Positions 8,585 to 16,474 of a DNA stretch of 29,367 bases are shown piece after piece. The translations under genes and the position numbers were made by a program. Location of the stretch: assembly GCA_964471235.1 (NCBI GenBank), contig CAYYGL010000041.1, positions 1 through 29,367 of the forward strand. The letters are read 5' to 3'. Numbering within the stretch: the stretch's first letter is position 1; every line of letters starts with the position of its first letter. The stretch comes from CAYYGL01 sp964471235. Its GTDB lineage: Bacteria; Calditrichota; Calditrichia; RBG-13-44-9; J075. The notes beneath the pieces were generated by a model, which saw only the letters and a program-made list of their open reading frames with translations, had not been told where the DNA came from and ran no database searches.

Positions 8585-8666
8585 AAACGGACCTCATCCC
8601 TCCCCCCTCCCTCCGAAAGAGCAGGGTGCCCCGTTTTTTTGAGGCGAGAAGGGGTAGGTGAGGTTT
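8585..8666. repeat. Imperfect inverted repeat, decayed intergenic element
   Basis: The left arm (8585-8612, AAACggACCTCATCCCTCC...) is partly complementary to the right arm (8643-8666, ending GGGGTAGGTGAGGTTT). The arms enclose a loop with a T7 run at 8634-8640. It looks like a degraded short palindromic repeat of the pyrimidine-rich CCTCA-CCC type seen between genes in many genomes. Only one copy is seen in this window. Confidence 0.4.
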
Positions 8667-8706
8667 AAAACAACCACTTAACCACAAATAAGATATATTA
8701 TATAAA

Positions 8707-8739
8707 CGCAAAGCGGAACAATTTGTGTCCCGCTTTGCG
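8707..8739 (-). terminator. Intrinsic terminator of gdhA
   Basis: CGCAAAGCGG (8707-8716) pairs perfectly with CCGCTTTGCG (8730-8739). The stem can extend inward by ACA/TGT past one mismatch. Read on the minus strand it follows the gdhA stop by 44 bp and is followed by a T/A-rich tract. Confidence 0.75.
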
Positions 8740-8782
8740 ATGAGTTAAACAATTCTTTTTGAAAAAGAAGAATCCGGTTGGT

Positions 8783-10144
8783 TTAGACCAGACCCTGATC
8801 CAGCATGGCGTCTGCCACTTTAAGGAACCCGCCGATGTTGGCGCCGGCAACGTAATTACCGGGCACGTTAAACCGTTCGGCGGTATCCACGCAGGTTTTA
8901 TGAATGTTCTTCATAATCTTGTGGAGATGATTGTCCACTTCTTCCCGGGTCCAGGACATCCGGATGCTGTTCTGGCTCATTTCCAGACCGGACACTGCCA
9001 CACCACCGGCATTTGCCGCTTTTCCGGGACCGTAGAGAATCTTGTTTTCCAGGAAGATATTGACCCCTTCCAGGGTGGTGGGCATATTGGCGCCTTCCGA
9101 TACCAGGTAAACACCATTGTTCAACAGGTTCTGGGCATCTTTTCCGTTAATTTCGTTCTGGGTGGCACTGGGGAAAGCGCAATCGGCTTTGTGATTCCAG
9201 AGCGGATTGTAATCCAGGCTGGCATCTGCTTCGGTATAAACCGCGCTTTTGTATTTTTCGGCGTATTCTTTTATCCGACCGCGACGTACATTTTTTAATT
9301 CCATCACAAAATCCAATTTTTCCCGGTCAATTCCTTCTTCATCGTAAATATACCCGGAAGAGTCGGAGAGGGTAACTACCTTGGCACCCATTTGGAGCAA
9401 CTTTTCCACAGTGTATTGGGCAACATTGCCGCTGCCGGAGACCAGGCAAACTTTGCCTTCCAGGGTTTCACCGCGGGTGGCTAACATTTCCGAGGCAAAA
9501 TAGACGCTGCCATAACCGGTGGCTTCCGGACGAATCAGGGAACCGCCCCAATTCAAGCCTTTGCCGGTGAGCACCCCGGTAAATTCATTCTGCAATTTCT
9601 TATACTGTCCGAACAGGAAGCCAATTTCCCGGGCGCCGACACCGATATCGCCAGCAGGCACATCGGTATTGGGACCAATATGGCGATATAATTCATTCAT
9701 AAAGCTCTGGCAAAAGCGCATTACTTCATTGTCGCTTCTGCCCTTGGGATTAAAATCGGAACCGCCTTTGCCGCCGCCCATGGGCAGGGAAGTCAGGCTG
9801 TTCTTGAATACCTGCTCGAATGCTAAGAATTTCAGAATTCCCAGGTTCACCGAGGGATGGAAGCGCAAACCGCCTTTGTAAGGCCCAATGGCACTGTTCA
9901 TTTCTATCCGGAAACCACGATTAATGTGGATTTCTCCGTTATCATCCATCCAGGGAACCCGAAACATGATTACCCGTTCCGGTTCAATGATGCGTTCCAG
10001 AATCTTGTTGTTGCGATATTCCGGATGCTTTTCCAACACCAATACCAATGACTCCGCAACTTCCTGAACCGCCTGATGAAATTCCGGTTCGGCAGGGTTT
10101 TTTGCCTTTACGTGCGCCATCAGTTCTTCGATATAGTCTTTCAT
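8783..10144 (-). CDS. gdhA: NADP-type glutamate dehydrogenase
   Basis: 453-residue hexameric-type enzyme interconverting 2-oxoglutarate plus ammonia and glutamate; it is a main ammonia-assimilation route in the cytoplasm. Signature residues: GPYKGGLRFHP (87-97, Lys90), LAFEQVFKNSLTSLPMGGGKGG (about 107-128) with the catalytic Lys126, DVPAGDIGVG, and the Rossmann motif VSGSGNVAQ. SDSSG after the second strand resembles NADP(H)-preferring enzymes such as that of E. coli. Length is normal. The ATG at 10144 has GAGG about 8 nt upstream. The gene stands alone, with its own terminator downstream and a long intergenic region upstream that includes a CAATTA/TAATTG dyad (10173-10191) of unknown role. 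It supplies the amino donor used by enzymes such as IlvE. Confidence 0.96.
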   Translation of the reverse strand: MKDYIEELMAHVKAKNPAEPEFHQAVQEVAESLVLVLEKHPEYRNNKILERIIEPERVIMFRVPWMDDNGEIHINRGFRIEMNSAIGPYKGGLRFHPSVNLGILKFLAFEQVFKNSLTSLPMGGGKGGSDFNPKGRSDNEVMRFCQSFMNELYRHIGPNTDVPAGDIGVGAREIGFLFGQYKKLQNEFTGVLTGKGLNWGGSLIRPEATGYGSVYFASEMLATRGETLEGKVCLVSGSGNVAQYTVEKLLQMGAKVVTLSDSSGYIYDEEGIDREKLDFVMELKNVRRGRIKEYAEKYKSAVYTEADASLDYNPLWNHKADCAFPSATQNEINGKDAQNLLNNGVYLVSEGANMPTTLEGVNIFLENKILYGPGKAANAGGVAVSGLEMSQNSIRMSWTREEVDNHLHKIMKNIHKTCVDTAERFNVPGNYVAGANIGGFLKVADAMLDQGLV

Positions 10145-10823
10145 GACGACCTCGCTAATAAGTGTAACTTTGCAATTAGTTGAATTAATTGAGAAGAAGA
10201 TAAAAAAATGAAATGGTGGGTTAACGTGAGAAAAAAAGTATTTCCCCGGGAGCGTTTTGGTGCTAAACCGGTTTCTGCACGCGTGATTTTCATCGTTCTC
10301 CTGTCCGCATTATTTCGCTCCGCATCATTTTTCTCTCACAATGCAAAAGCTAAAAAATCGAATTTCAAGTATCAAGAAATATTTTATATACTTATATGGT
10401 TGTGTCCATAATTTTATGGAAAATGGAGTTGGTTTTTAACCATTGGTAGGGGCGCTGGAGGACGCCCTTTGTGGGACAGGGTTCTTTCCAATAACAATCT
10501 CACCACCTCGTGACAGGATGTCTTTGGCAACGTCTGTTCTATTTCACTGCAAGCTTTCACAAAGGGACAACGGTGCGGTTCACTCTCCCGGTAGAATATC
10601 GATAATTGTCTGGGGAGAGAAACTTTACGGGATGAACATCATTAATATTAAACGAAATGAGGAGTTGGACGATAGGATAAGGAGGCGGAAGGATAGAACA
10701 TCGTTCCCGGTTCTCCGGCAATTAAAAGCTGGCAGAACCGACGGTTTTAATTTCACTTGACAACTCTTGTGCAGGAACATATTTTAATTTAATTTTGAAG
10801 AAATAAATGAGCGGTATGGCAGG
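10145..10823. other. Intergenic region between gdhA and hrcA
   Basis: About 680 bp between divergent genes. Small open frames exist (10208-10411 and 10443-10760, plus strand) but neither has a ribosome-binding site or recognisable protein features. Positions 10449-10466 (GGGCG...CGCCC) look like a degenerate GC-rich palindrome. The hrcA promoter is at the right end. No CIRCE element (TTAGCACTC-N9-GAGTGCTAA) is visible. Confidence 0.55.
10757..10785 (+). promoter_or_regulatory. Sigma-70-like promoter for hrcA
   Basis: A perfect -35 box TTGACA (10757-10762) is followed by exactly 17 bp and a near-consensus -10 box TATTTT (10780-10785). The hrcA ATG lies 38 bp downstream, giving a short leader. 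Confidence 0.65.
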
Positions 10824-11843
10824 ATGTTATCAGCAAGAGAAAAAATCGTTTTAGGTGAAATTGTTCAACACTACATTTCCAGTGCAATGCCGGTCAGTTC
10901 ATCTTTAATTGCCCGGAGAAGCCATCTGGGGATGAGTCCGGCAACCATCCGGAATATAATGGCGGCGCTGGAGTATAAAGGGTATATTTATCAACCCCAT
11001 CCTTCTGCCGGGAGGGTGCCCAATACTCGGGGCTATCGGGTATATGTGGATGACCTGATGAAAAGAGCCCGCTTAAGCGTGGAAGAGCGACATTCCATTC
11101 GCGAAACCGTTCAACAAACGGTAACGGAATTTGACGAGGTGTTGAAAGAAGTTTCCCGGATACTGGCACACCTGGCGAAGCAATTGGGCATCATTATCTC
11201 CCCGAGAATTGAGGAGGGGGTATTTGAACGGATGGAAATTGTGCCCATTTCTGCCGAGCGAATTCTGGTGGTGATCTCCATTCAATCCGGGTTGGTGAAA
11301 ACCATCATTCTGGAACTGAACTCAATCATTCCCCGGGAAAAACTGCAACTGGTGAATCAAATTTTAAACGAGCGGTTATATGGGATGAAGCTTGTTGATA
11401 TTCGGAAAAAATTTATGGATATCGTCAAGGATATGCGAAATGAAGAGAGCGGGCTTATCCGCTTGATTTTAACCCACGCCAATCGATTGTTCGACTTTGA
11501 AGAAGATATCGAGATGTATTATATGGGTGCCCATTATATGGTGCAGCAACCGGATTTCCCGAATGTGGAAAAAGTGTCTTCGGTTGTGGAAGTACTGGAA
11601 GACCCCCGGGTGATGTTGCATTTGCTGGAAGAGAGCAACGAACAGCAGGTATCGGTACGCATTGGTGAGGAGATACGGGAAAAGCGGTTGCAGAATTGCA
11701 GTATTATCACGGCTCGGTATCAAATCGGTTCAGTGAGCGGCACCCTGGGGGTAATTGGTCCAACCCGAATGAATTACAGCAAACTGGTGGTGTTGGTAGA
11801 TTACACGGCCCGCACCATTACCGATGTGCTGAATAAGAATTAG
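10824..11843 (+). CDS. hrcA: Heat-inducible transcription repressor HrcA
   Basis: 339 residues, usual for the family. The N-terminal winged helix-turn-helix contains LGMSPATIRNIMAALEYKGY and QPHPSAGRVPNTRGYRVYVD (about 35-75), typical HrcA signatures. The C-terminus has the diagnostic LGVIGPTRMNYSKLVVLVDY. HrcA dimers repress chaperone genes by binding CIRCE, and their activity normally depends on GroEL. No CIRCE is visible in front of hrcA or dnaJ here, so autoregulation is not evident and the targets may lie elsewhere. The ATG at 10824 has only a weak ribosome-binding site (GAGCGG about 10 nt away). It heads a co-directional cluster with dnaJ, 140 bp downstream. Confidence 0.95.
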   Translation: MLSAREKIVLGEIVQHYISSAMPVSSSLIARRSHLGMSPATIRNIMAALEYKGYIYQPHPSAGRVPNTRGYRVYVDDLMKRARLSVEERHSIRETVQQTVTEFDEVLKEVSRILAHLAKQLGIIISPRIEEGVFERMEIVPISAERILVVISIQSGLVKTIILELNSIIPREKLQLVNQILNERLYGMKLVDIRKKFMDIVKDMRNEESGLIRLILTHANRLFDFEEDIEMYYMGAHYMVQQPDFPNVEKVSSVVEVLEDPRVMLHLLEESNEQQVSVRIGEEIREKRLQNCSIITARYQIGSVSGTLGVIGPTRMNYSKLVVLVDYTARTITDVLNKN

Positions 11844-11983
11844 TCCCGGGCCGGGCGTTGCGATTGGAACGCATTGCTCAGGATGTGTGTGGGACAAGCT
11901 TCTCGGCAGGGTATCTCCCAATCGTTTTGCCGGATGCTGTTAAAGAACTCTGAAGGGCTTTAGCGAAAAAGAGGAAGGATAAA

Positions 11984-13183
11984 ATGGCCGCTAAGCGGGA
12001 TTTTTACGAAATATTGAATGTCTCACGAGAAGCATCACAGGAAGAGATAAAAACTGCCTATCGCAAACTGGCGATGAAATATCATCCGGATCGAAATCAG
12101 GGAGATAAAGAGGCGGAGGAAAAGTTTAAGGAGCTTGCCGAAGCCTATGAGGTGTTAAGTGATCCGGAAAAACGTCAGCGTTACGATCGTTTTGGTCATG
12201 AAGGCGTAAGTGGTGGTCCTGCTGGTTTCGATTTCGAGCATTTTGATTTGAGCGATGCTCTGCGCATTTTTATGGAAGAAGGCTTTGGCTTCGGATTCGG
12301 TGATCTGTTCGGTTCCCGTGGTCGTACCCGGCGGGGGGCTCGTCAGGAGCGAGGCAGAGATTTACAAATTACCCTTCAACTCAGCCTGGAAGAAGTAGCA
12401 ACCGGGGTGACCAAAACGATCAAAATCAACAAATTAATTCCCTGCCCTGCCTGTCAGGGGAAAGGACACAAAGCCGGCAGTAAGCCCCAGAGTTGCCCCA
12501 CCTGTCATGGTCATGGGGAAATTCGCCAGGTAACTCAGTCCATTCTGGGCAGGTTTGTGAATGTGAGCGTCTGCCCCCAATGTCGTGGGGAAGGAACGGT
12601 CATTAGCGACCCCTGTAAAACGTGTATGGGCGAGGGCAGGGTACGCGGAGAGGAAACCATTGAGGTAAATATCCCCCGTGGGGTGTTTACCGGCAACTAT
12701 CTCACGATGCAGGGGAAAGGAGACGCCGGTCCCCGGGGCGGACCCAACGGCGACCTGATCATTGCCATCCAGGTGAAAGAGCATCCCTTGTTTACCCGTC
12801 ATGATAATGATTTGATATATGATTTATACCTGAGTTTACCCCAACTGGCGCTGGGGGATGACATCGAAATTCCCACCATTCTTGTGGATGAAAATGGTGA
12901 ATCGCTGTCGGAGGATGATCCCAATCGCTATAAACATGTGCAGATTCATATTCCGCCCGGCACCCAGCCCGGTAAGATTTTTCGCTTACGCGGCAAGGGG
13001 CTTGCGGAACTGAATTCTCATCGCAAGGGAGATTTGTTGGTACAGATAAAGGCATGGGTGCCAACCCGGCTTTCTCAAAAAGAGAAAGAACTGCTTCAGG
13101 AATTAAATGAGATGGAAAATTTCAAACCTCCGCACAAGGGGAAAGGTTTTTTCCAAAAAGTTAAAGAGGCATTGAATATCTAA
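11984..13183 (+). CDS. dnaJ: Chaperone protein DnaJ
   Basis: 399-residue type I Hsp40 that delivers substrates to DnaK and stimulates its ATPase. The J domain (1-70) has HPD at 34-36. A Gly/Phe-rich segment follows (about 71-115, GFGFGFGDLFG). The zinc-binding domain has four CxxCxGxG repeats (C154/C157, C171/C174, C197/C200, C211/C214). The C-terminal substrate-binding domains carry an acidic loop (DENGESLSEDDPNRY) and a basic tail. A strong ribosome-binding site (GAGGAAGG) lies about 6 nt before the ATG. It follows hrcA directly; the usual grpE and dnaK are not in between. No separate heat-shock promoter is evident in the 140-bp gap. Confidence 0.97.
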   Translation: MAAKRDFYEILNVSREASQEEIKTAYRKLAMKYHPDRNQGDKEAEEKFKELAEAYEVLSDPEKRQRYDRFGHEGVSGGPAGFDFEHFDLSDALRIFMEEGFGFGFGDLFGSRGRTRRGARQERGRDLQITLQLSLEEVATGVTKTIKINKLIPCPACQGKGHKAGSKPQSCPTCHGHGEIRQVTQSILGRFVNVSVCPQCRGEGTVISDPCKTCMGEGRVRGEETIEVNIPRGVFTGNYLTMQGKGDAGPRGGPNGDLIIAIQVKEHPLFTRHDNDLIYDLYLSLPQLALGDDIEIPTILVDENGESLSEDDPNRYKHVQIHIPPGTQPGKIFRLRGKGLAELNSHRKGDLLVQIKAWVPTRLSQKEKELLQELNEMENFKPPHKGKGFFQKVKEALNI

Positions 13184-13208
13184 CCTCCCTGTACCCATGG
13201 GAGAGCGC

Positions 13209-13661
13209 ATGTATTTTACACCTTCACAAAAGAAAGCCTTGCTCTTTGTGATTGTTTTTTTCGCGGCTGCAATCGCCTTCCGGGTAAGTCAACAACTCCT
13301 TCATCCGCCCAGGGAGTATGATTTTTCTCCCTTCGAGAAAAAGTTTTATACCCGTCTGGATTCCATCCGGAAACAAACTCAACGGGATTCGGCATCCATC
13401 GGGGAAATGAATGCCCAACCTTCCCGGCAGAGCGGTTCAGCCACCCAAGCCAGCCCTTCTTTTCAAAAGCCTGTCAATATTAACACCGCCACCATGAATG
13501 AATTGATTACCCTGCCGCGGATTGGTCCAAAAATGGCACAGCGAATTATCGATTACCGCCGGGAACATGGCCCTTTTCTCACTAAAAAAGACATTATCAA
13601 AATAAAAGGGATTGGTCCCAAAACGTATGAGCATTTAAAACACCGGATCCGGGTGGAATAG
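13209..13661 (+). CDS. Membrane-anchored ComEA-like helix-hairpin-helix protein
   Basis: 150 residues. One N-terminal transmembrane helix (about 9-25, ALLFVIVFFAAAIAFRV) precedes a polar Ser/Gln-rich linker and a C-terminal double helix-hairpin-helix domain (about 89-150): VNINTATMNELITLP, RIGPKMAQRIIDYR, and IKGIGPKTYEHLK. This is the DNA-binding module of ComEA, which in competent bacteria captures incoming DNA in the periplasm. Predicted topology puts the HhH domain outside the cytoplasmic membrane, consistent with that role, but no other com genes are nearby. The ATG at 13209 has GGGAG at 5 nt spacing and is preferred over the ATG at 13197. It lies 25 bp after dnaJ and is probably on the same transcript. 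Confidence 0.85.
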   Translation: MYFTPSQKKALLFVIVFFAAAIAFRVSQQLLHPPREYDFSPFEKKFYTRLDSIRKQTQRDSASIGEMNAQPSRQSGSATQASPSFQKPVNINTATMNELITLPRIGPKMAQRIIDYRREHGPFLTKKDIIKIKGIGPKTYEHLKHRIRVE

Positions 13662-13709
13662 GCTCCGCCGGGTTACCAGCAGGGAAGCGGTATCCGTTTA
13701 TCCGGTTGC

Positions 13710-14144
13710 CTAATTGTTTTTGGCACCCAGACGAATCCACTCCCGGACGGCATTTATGTCATCCGGTGCCAGTGGCGGTCTCCCCCGTGGCATTCGTTGC
13801 CCCTGGATCCCCTGGGCGCCTTCGAGTTTCATGACGATATAGCTGTTATCGGGGTCACCCGGTTTCACCCGGAAAAGAGTGGGCACCTCCCCGCTGGCAA
13901 CATCAACCAGGTTGTTATAGGCGTTTCCCTGGCTTAAGTCCAACCCAAACGGGGCGCTGCTTCCCAGGTGGCATCCGGAGAGGGCGCAGTTGTTATCAAA
14001 AATATTTTGCTGGATGCTGGTAAACGTCGTTTCGGTTGGTTTCTGTTGAAGCGGCGCTGCCCGTTCACAATGGAGGAGCACGGCGGCGAACCCAAGACAG
14101 AAAACCATTCCGGTAAATCCTTTATGGAATGAATGATGGCGCAT
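13710..14144 (-). CDS. Small exported CX4CH cytochrome c-like protein
   Basis: 144 residues with an N-terminal hydrophobic segment (about 9-25) ending LLHC, a poor lipobox, so it is either lipid-anchored or membrane-tethered. The mature domain has one haem-c-like motif with a four-residue spacer, CALSGCH (C53, C58, H59), then AYNNLV, VKPGDPDNSYIVMKLEG, and RMPRG with Met118 as a candidate distal ligand, then an IREWI-like helix near the C-terminus. This layout matches small single-haem domains annotated as cytochrome-like in Myxococcota, Planctomycetota and FCB bacteria. The CX4CH spacing differs from canonical CXXCH but is known to bind haem in some multihaem proteins. The ATG at 14144 has AAGG about 9 nt upstream. 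The next gene upstream contains a paralogous domain. Confidence 0.75.
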   Translation of the reverse strand: MRHHSFHKGFTGMVFCLGFAAVLLHCERAAPLQQKPTETTFTSIQQNIFDNNCALSGCHLGSSAPFGLDLSQGNAYNNLVDVASGEVPTLFRVKPGDPDNSYIVMKLEGAQGIQGQRMPRGRPPLAPDDINAVREWIRLGAKNN

Positions 14145-14305
14145 AAGATCATCCCTTCTTTCATTGTGGTGATTGATATATTCGGTTAACCCTTCGGCTT
14201 TACCTGCAAATTTGGCTGTCATTCCGCTCCACTACAACCGGAATGACCAAAATGGGCATATAGTTGAAAGTTACAGATTCTGTTCATTTGTCCTCATCCG
14301 AGTGG

Positions 14306-15562
14306 CTAAAACTGCAAGGGGCGGAAGATATTAAATCCCAGGCGGACATCAAAATTATTGATATCCAAATCGCCGCCCCGCATGTACTGGTCGGTGGTGA
14401 GACCTGCCGAGTTGGACACAATGATATGGAAGGCATGTCCGCCAACGGATAGCTCGATGCCGCCCCCCCAGGCGTCAAACCGGTTGAATTCACCAAAGGT
14501 GGTGGTTAGGGTATACCCGGAGACCATCGGCACCCACTCTCCTATGAGAGAGATTGAACGCCATAGGTGTACCCGACCTCCCAAACCAATGGTAATTAAG
14601 GGGTCTTCACCCTCTTTTTCCGGGTCGGCATTGAAAAGTATTCCGGGCACCACATCCACGGAAACGCCTTCCCGCAACTGGCTGGATAAAATGGCTTGCA
14701 AAGCAAACTTAAACGCCTCGGAACGGAAGCGAGCCTTGCCAGGCTTTTTTTCGGTAATCCAGTTCACCGAACCCTGCAGGGCAGCCGCCAGGGGGAACCG
14801 GTCGCCTTCATATTGATGCTTTAAACTATATTTTACATCAAATTCCACATTGTCTTCCACGTTGCTTCGCCCCAAATTTATAAACAATTTATTGGTAATC
14901 GCATATCCCATATTCAGGAAGATGATACCGGAGCCATCTAAGCCGTAAAACGTATCGTATCCGCTGCTAAGTTTGGGGAAAAACCGGTGGCTGATTAAAA
15001 ACAACCAATCGCCTTTATCCACCATCCGTGAGGTGGGTATATTCACCACTTTCCAACTGAAGAACGGGATAATGGGGTCCCTGGTTTTAGCCTGCAAACG
15101 AGCTTCATCTACCTTCTGTATTTTTTTTACCCATTCCACTAACGTAGCAATTTCTTCATCCGTCAACGGATCTCTGCCGAAAGGCATCCGGCTTCCGATA
15201 ATATCCGCGCTGCCCAATACCTTTTTGATCAGATAGCTGTTATCCGGATCGCCGGGTTTGATGCGCATCATGGAAGGCATCTCGGCACTCGGCTGATTAA
15301 TCGTGCGGGCATAAAATTCATCCTTTGTGAGCTTCAAGCCCATCATGGGGGTACTGCCCACGTGGCAGCCGACCCGGGCACAGTTCTTCTCAAAAATCTG
15401 GATGACCTTGCTTTCCAAAATTGCCGAAGAAGATTGGGGAGAATTTGTTACTTCGGCGTATAAATTAAAATTGCCCCATCCGCCCCATAGACTGATTACA
15501 GTCACGAAATAAACCAACTGCTTTATGGAAAAGAATCTATCTGTTTGTTGATGGCGTCCCAT
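14306..15562 (-). CDS. Cytochrome c-like domain fused to a predicted outer-membrane beta-barrel
   Basis: 418 residues. The ATG at 15562 is supported by GAGGAGG at 6 nt; the longer frame to 15646 is not. A signal peptide (about 11-36) is followed by a CX4CH domain paralogous to the downstream gene: CARVGCH (C61, C66, H67), RIKPGDPDNSYLIKKVLG, and SRMPFGRDPL with Met126. From about 175 the protein changes to a long strand-rich region: LISHRFFPK, YDTFYGLDGSG, NLGRSNVED, FDVKYSLKHQ, ending FNIFRPLQF. This part resembles DUF5777-type barrels (from memory) and ends in Phe, as expected for outer-membrane insertion. The inferred arrangement is a periplasmic haem domain tethered to an outer-membrane barrel. 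Whether haem is attached, and what the barrel transports, is unknown. Confidence 0.75.
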   Translation of the reverse strand: MGRHQQTDRFFSIKQLVYFVTVISLWGGWGNFNLYAEVTNSPQSSSAILESKVIQIFEKNCARVGCHVGSTPMMGLKLTKDEFYARTINQPSAEMPSMMRIKPGDPDNSYLIKKVLGSADIIGSRMPFGRDPLTDEEIATLVEWVKKIQKVDEARLQAKTRDPIIPFFSWKVVNIPTSRMVDKGDWLFLISHRFFPKLSSGYDTFYGLDGSGIIFLNMGYAITNKLFINLGRSNVEDNVEFDVKYSLKHQYEGDRFPLAAALQGSVNWITEKKPGKARFRSEAFKFALQAILSSQLREGVSVDVVPGILFNADPEKEGEDPLITIGLGGRVHLWRSISLIGEWVPMVSGYTLTTTFGEFNRFDAWGGGIELSVGGHAFHIIVSNSAGLTTDQYMRGGDLDINNFDVRLGFNIFRPLQF

Positions 15563-16367
15563 CTCAGCCTCCTCTTGCTTGACGTTTGATGAATGCTTAC
15601 AATTCAATATTCCCGGTAAGATAAGTGTGGAAGATTCCCCCAACACAGCTAATGCTGCATGTTAACCATCCGAACCGAACTGAAAAAATCCGGTTTCGGG
15701 ATAAATTGTGAAAGTTCAACGGGGTTGCCCCGGGATTCTGCAGTCAATACCGAAGGTATTGAACATTTCGCTCGAGTGCTGCCTGACATGATGAGTGGGC
15801 AGTCCTGGCATCCAATCTTACAGGGAGTTAATTATTTCATTTTGGGTAACGTTGTGCCCTGGTGTTTTTTTCAGCGCAGCCATATTGTGGGTGGCACAAC
15901 CGTGAATGATACCTGAATCATCACCTTAAATTGAAAGTATATGCGTTGTTGTTCTGTAACCTTTCATACATAATTTTTTGTAACTACACAGGTTGTTTAG
16001 ATGCTAAAGTAAAGACTTACAGCGCGGTTTGCTTAACCGCAGCGGATAGGCGACGGACCGCAACATGAAACAGGTAAACATCTGTTCGTTGCGGTATAAC
16101 AACCGGAGTCGTTACAATTTTTTTTACATCGAGCCATGCCACACATTTTCTCACCCCTTTAATCGGTGAGAGACTGTAAAGTATTTAATATTCTGTAATA
16201 TCAGAGTTTACCCCAGGCAACGGTTTTCAATACCTGTGGCAGTGTCTTTTGTGGTGCATCTGTACAGAATTCTTTTTTAACCTCTTTGTTTTCAAAGTAT
16301 TCTGTTGATTTTTTGTTTTTGGCAACAAATTTGTTACTTTGAATGGTAGTATCACAGGGGAATCAAT
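15563..16367. other. Intergenic region with two stem-loops
   Basis: About 800 bp between divergent genes with no supported CDS. Two hairpins stand out: GCGGTT-TGCTT-AACCGC (16024-16040), and a two-tier stem CCGCAAC...GTTGCGG (16058-16094) with an inner ACAG/CTGT. The right 100 bp is AT-rich and holds a candidate promoter and a 12-bp palindrome AACAAATTTGTT (16324-16335) upstream of the short ORF. Confidence 0.5.
16312..16341 (+). promoter_or_regulatory. Candidate Bacteroidota-style promoter plus palindrome
   Basis: TTTG (16312-16315) is followed after 18 bp by TTACTTTG (16334-16341), close to the TTTG-N19-TAnnTTTG pattern of Bacteroidota. It overlaps the palindrome AACAAATTTGTT (16324-16335), a plausible operator. 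The evidence is pattern similarity only. Confidence 0.3.
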
Positions 16368-16460
16368 ATGGGAAAAAGACACGCTTCATTATTACAGGCA
16401 ATATCCCATATACCTAAGGTAAAATGGATGGATGTAAAAACCAATAACCTTTTCGAATAA
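16368..16460 (+). CDS. 30-codon ORF upstream of the universal stress gene
   Basis: The ORF begins ATG GGA AAA AGA and encodes 30 residues (MGKRHASLLQAISHIPKV, then KWMDVKTNNLFE) ending in TAA at 16458-16460. It has a good ribosome-binding site (AGGGG, 7 nt before the ATG), and its stop lies 14 bp before the usp start, whose own AGGAGG sits in that gap. The peptide is basic at the N-terminus and has no transmembrane segment or known motif. It could be a genuine microprotein co-expressed with the stress protein or a translated leader. Its position and ribosome-binding site argue for translation; there is no family evidence. Confidence 0.45.
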   Translation: MGKRHASLLQAISHIPKVKWMDVKTNNLFE

Positions 16461-16474
16461 AAGGAGGAAATACC

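Larger units (their letters stand above)
8236..8782. other. Intergenic region with dyad, repeat and terminator
   Basis: About 545 bp separating the receiver/PPDK-like gene from gdhA, both on the minus strand. It holds a 17-bp dyad (8292-8308), an imperfect inverted repeat (8585-8666) and the gdhA terminator (8707-8739), listed separately. No convincing ORF is present. Confidence 0.6.

Noticed and set aside
8759..9298. 179-codon plus-strand frame over gdhA
   Set aside because: It is the antisense shadow of glutamate dehydrogenase, which has full family motifs.
10208..10411. 67-codon plus-strand frame with a hydrophobic stretch
   Set aside because: The start has no ribosome-binding site and the hydrophobicity can arise from the AT-rich gdhA upstream region; too weak to call.
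10443..10760. Plus-strand open frame of 105 codons before hrcA
   Set aside because: It lacks a ribosome-binding site and recognisable protein features, overlaps the hrcA promoter region, and reads like non-coding repeat debris.
15769..15776. CGAGTGCT resembling half of a CIRCE element
   Set aside because: Only one imperfect half-site is present, with no inverted partner at 9 bp, and it is far from hrcA and dnaJ.
15659..15916. 85-codon plus-strand frame upstream of the cytochrome-barrel gene
   Set aside because: No ribosome-binding site or signature; it lies in the probable promoter region of the divergent minus-strand gene.
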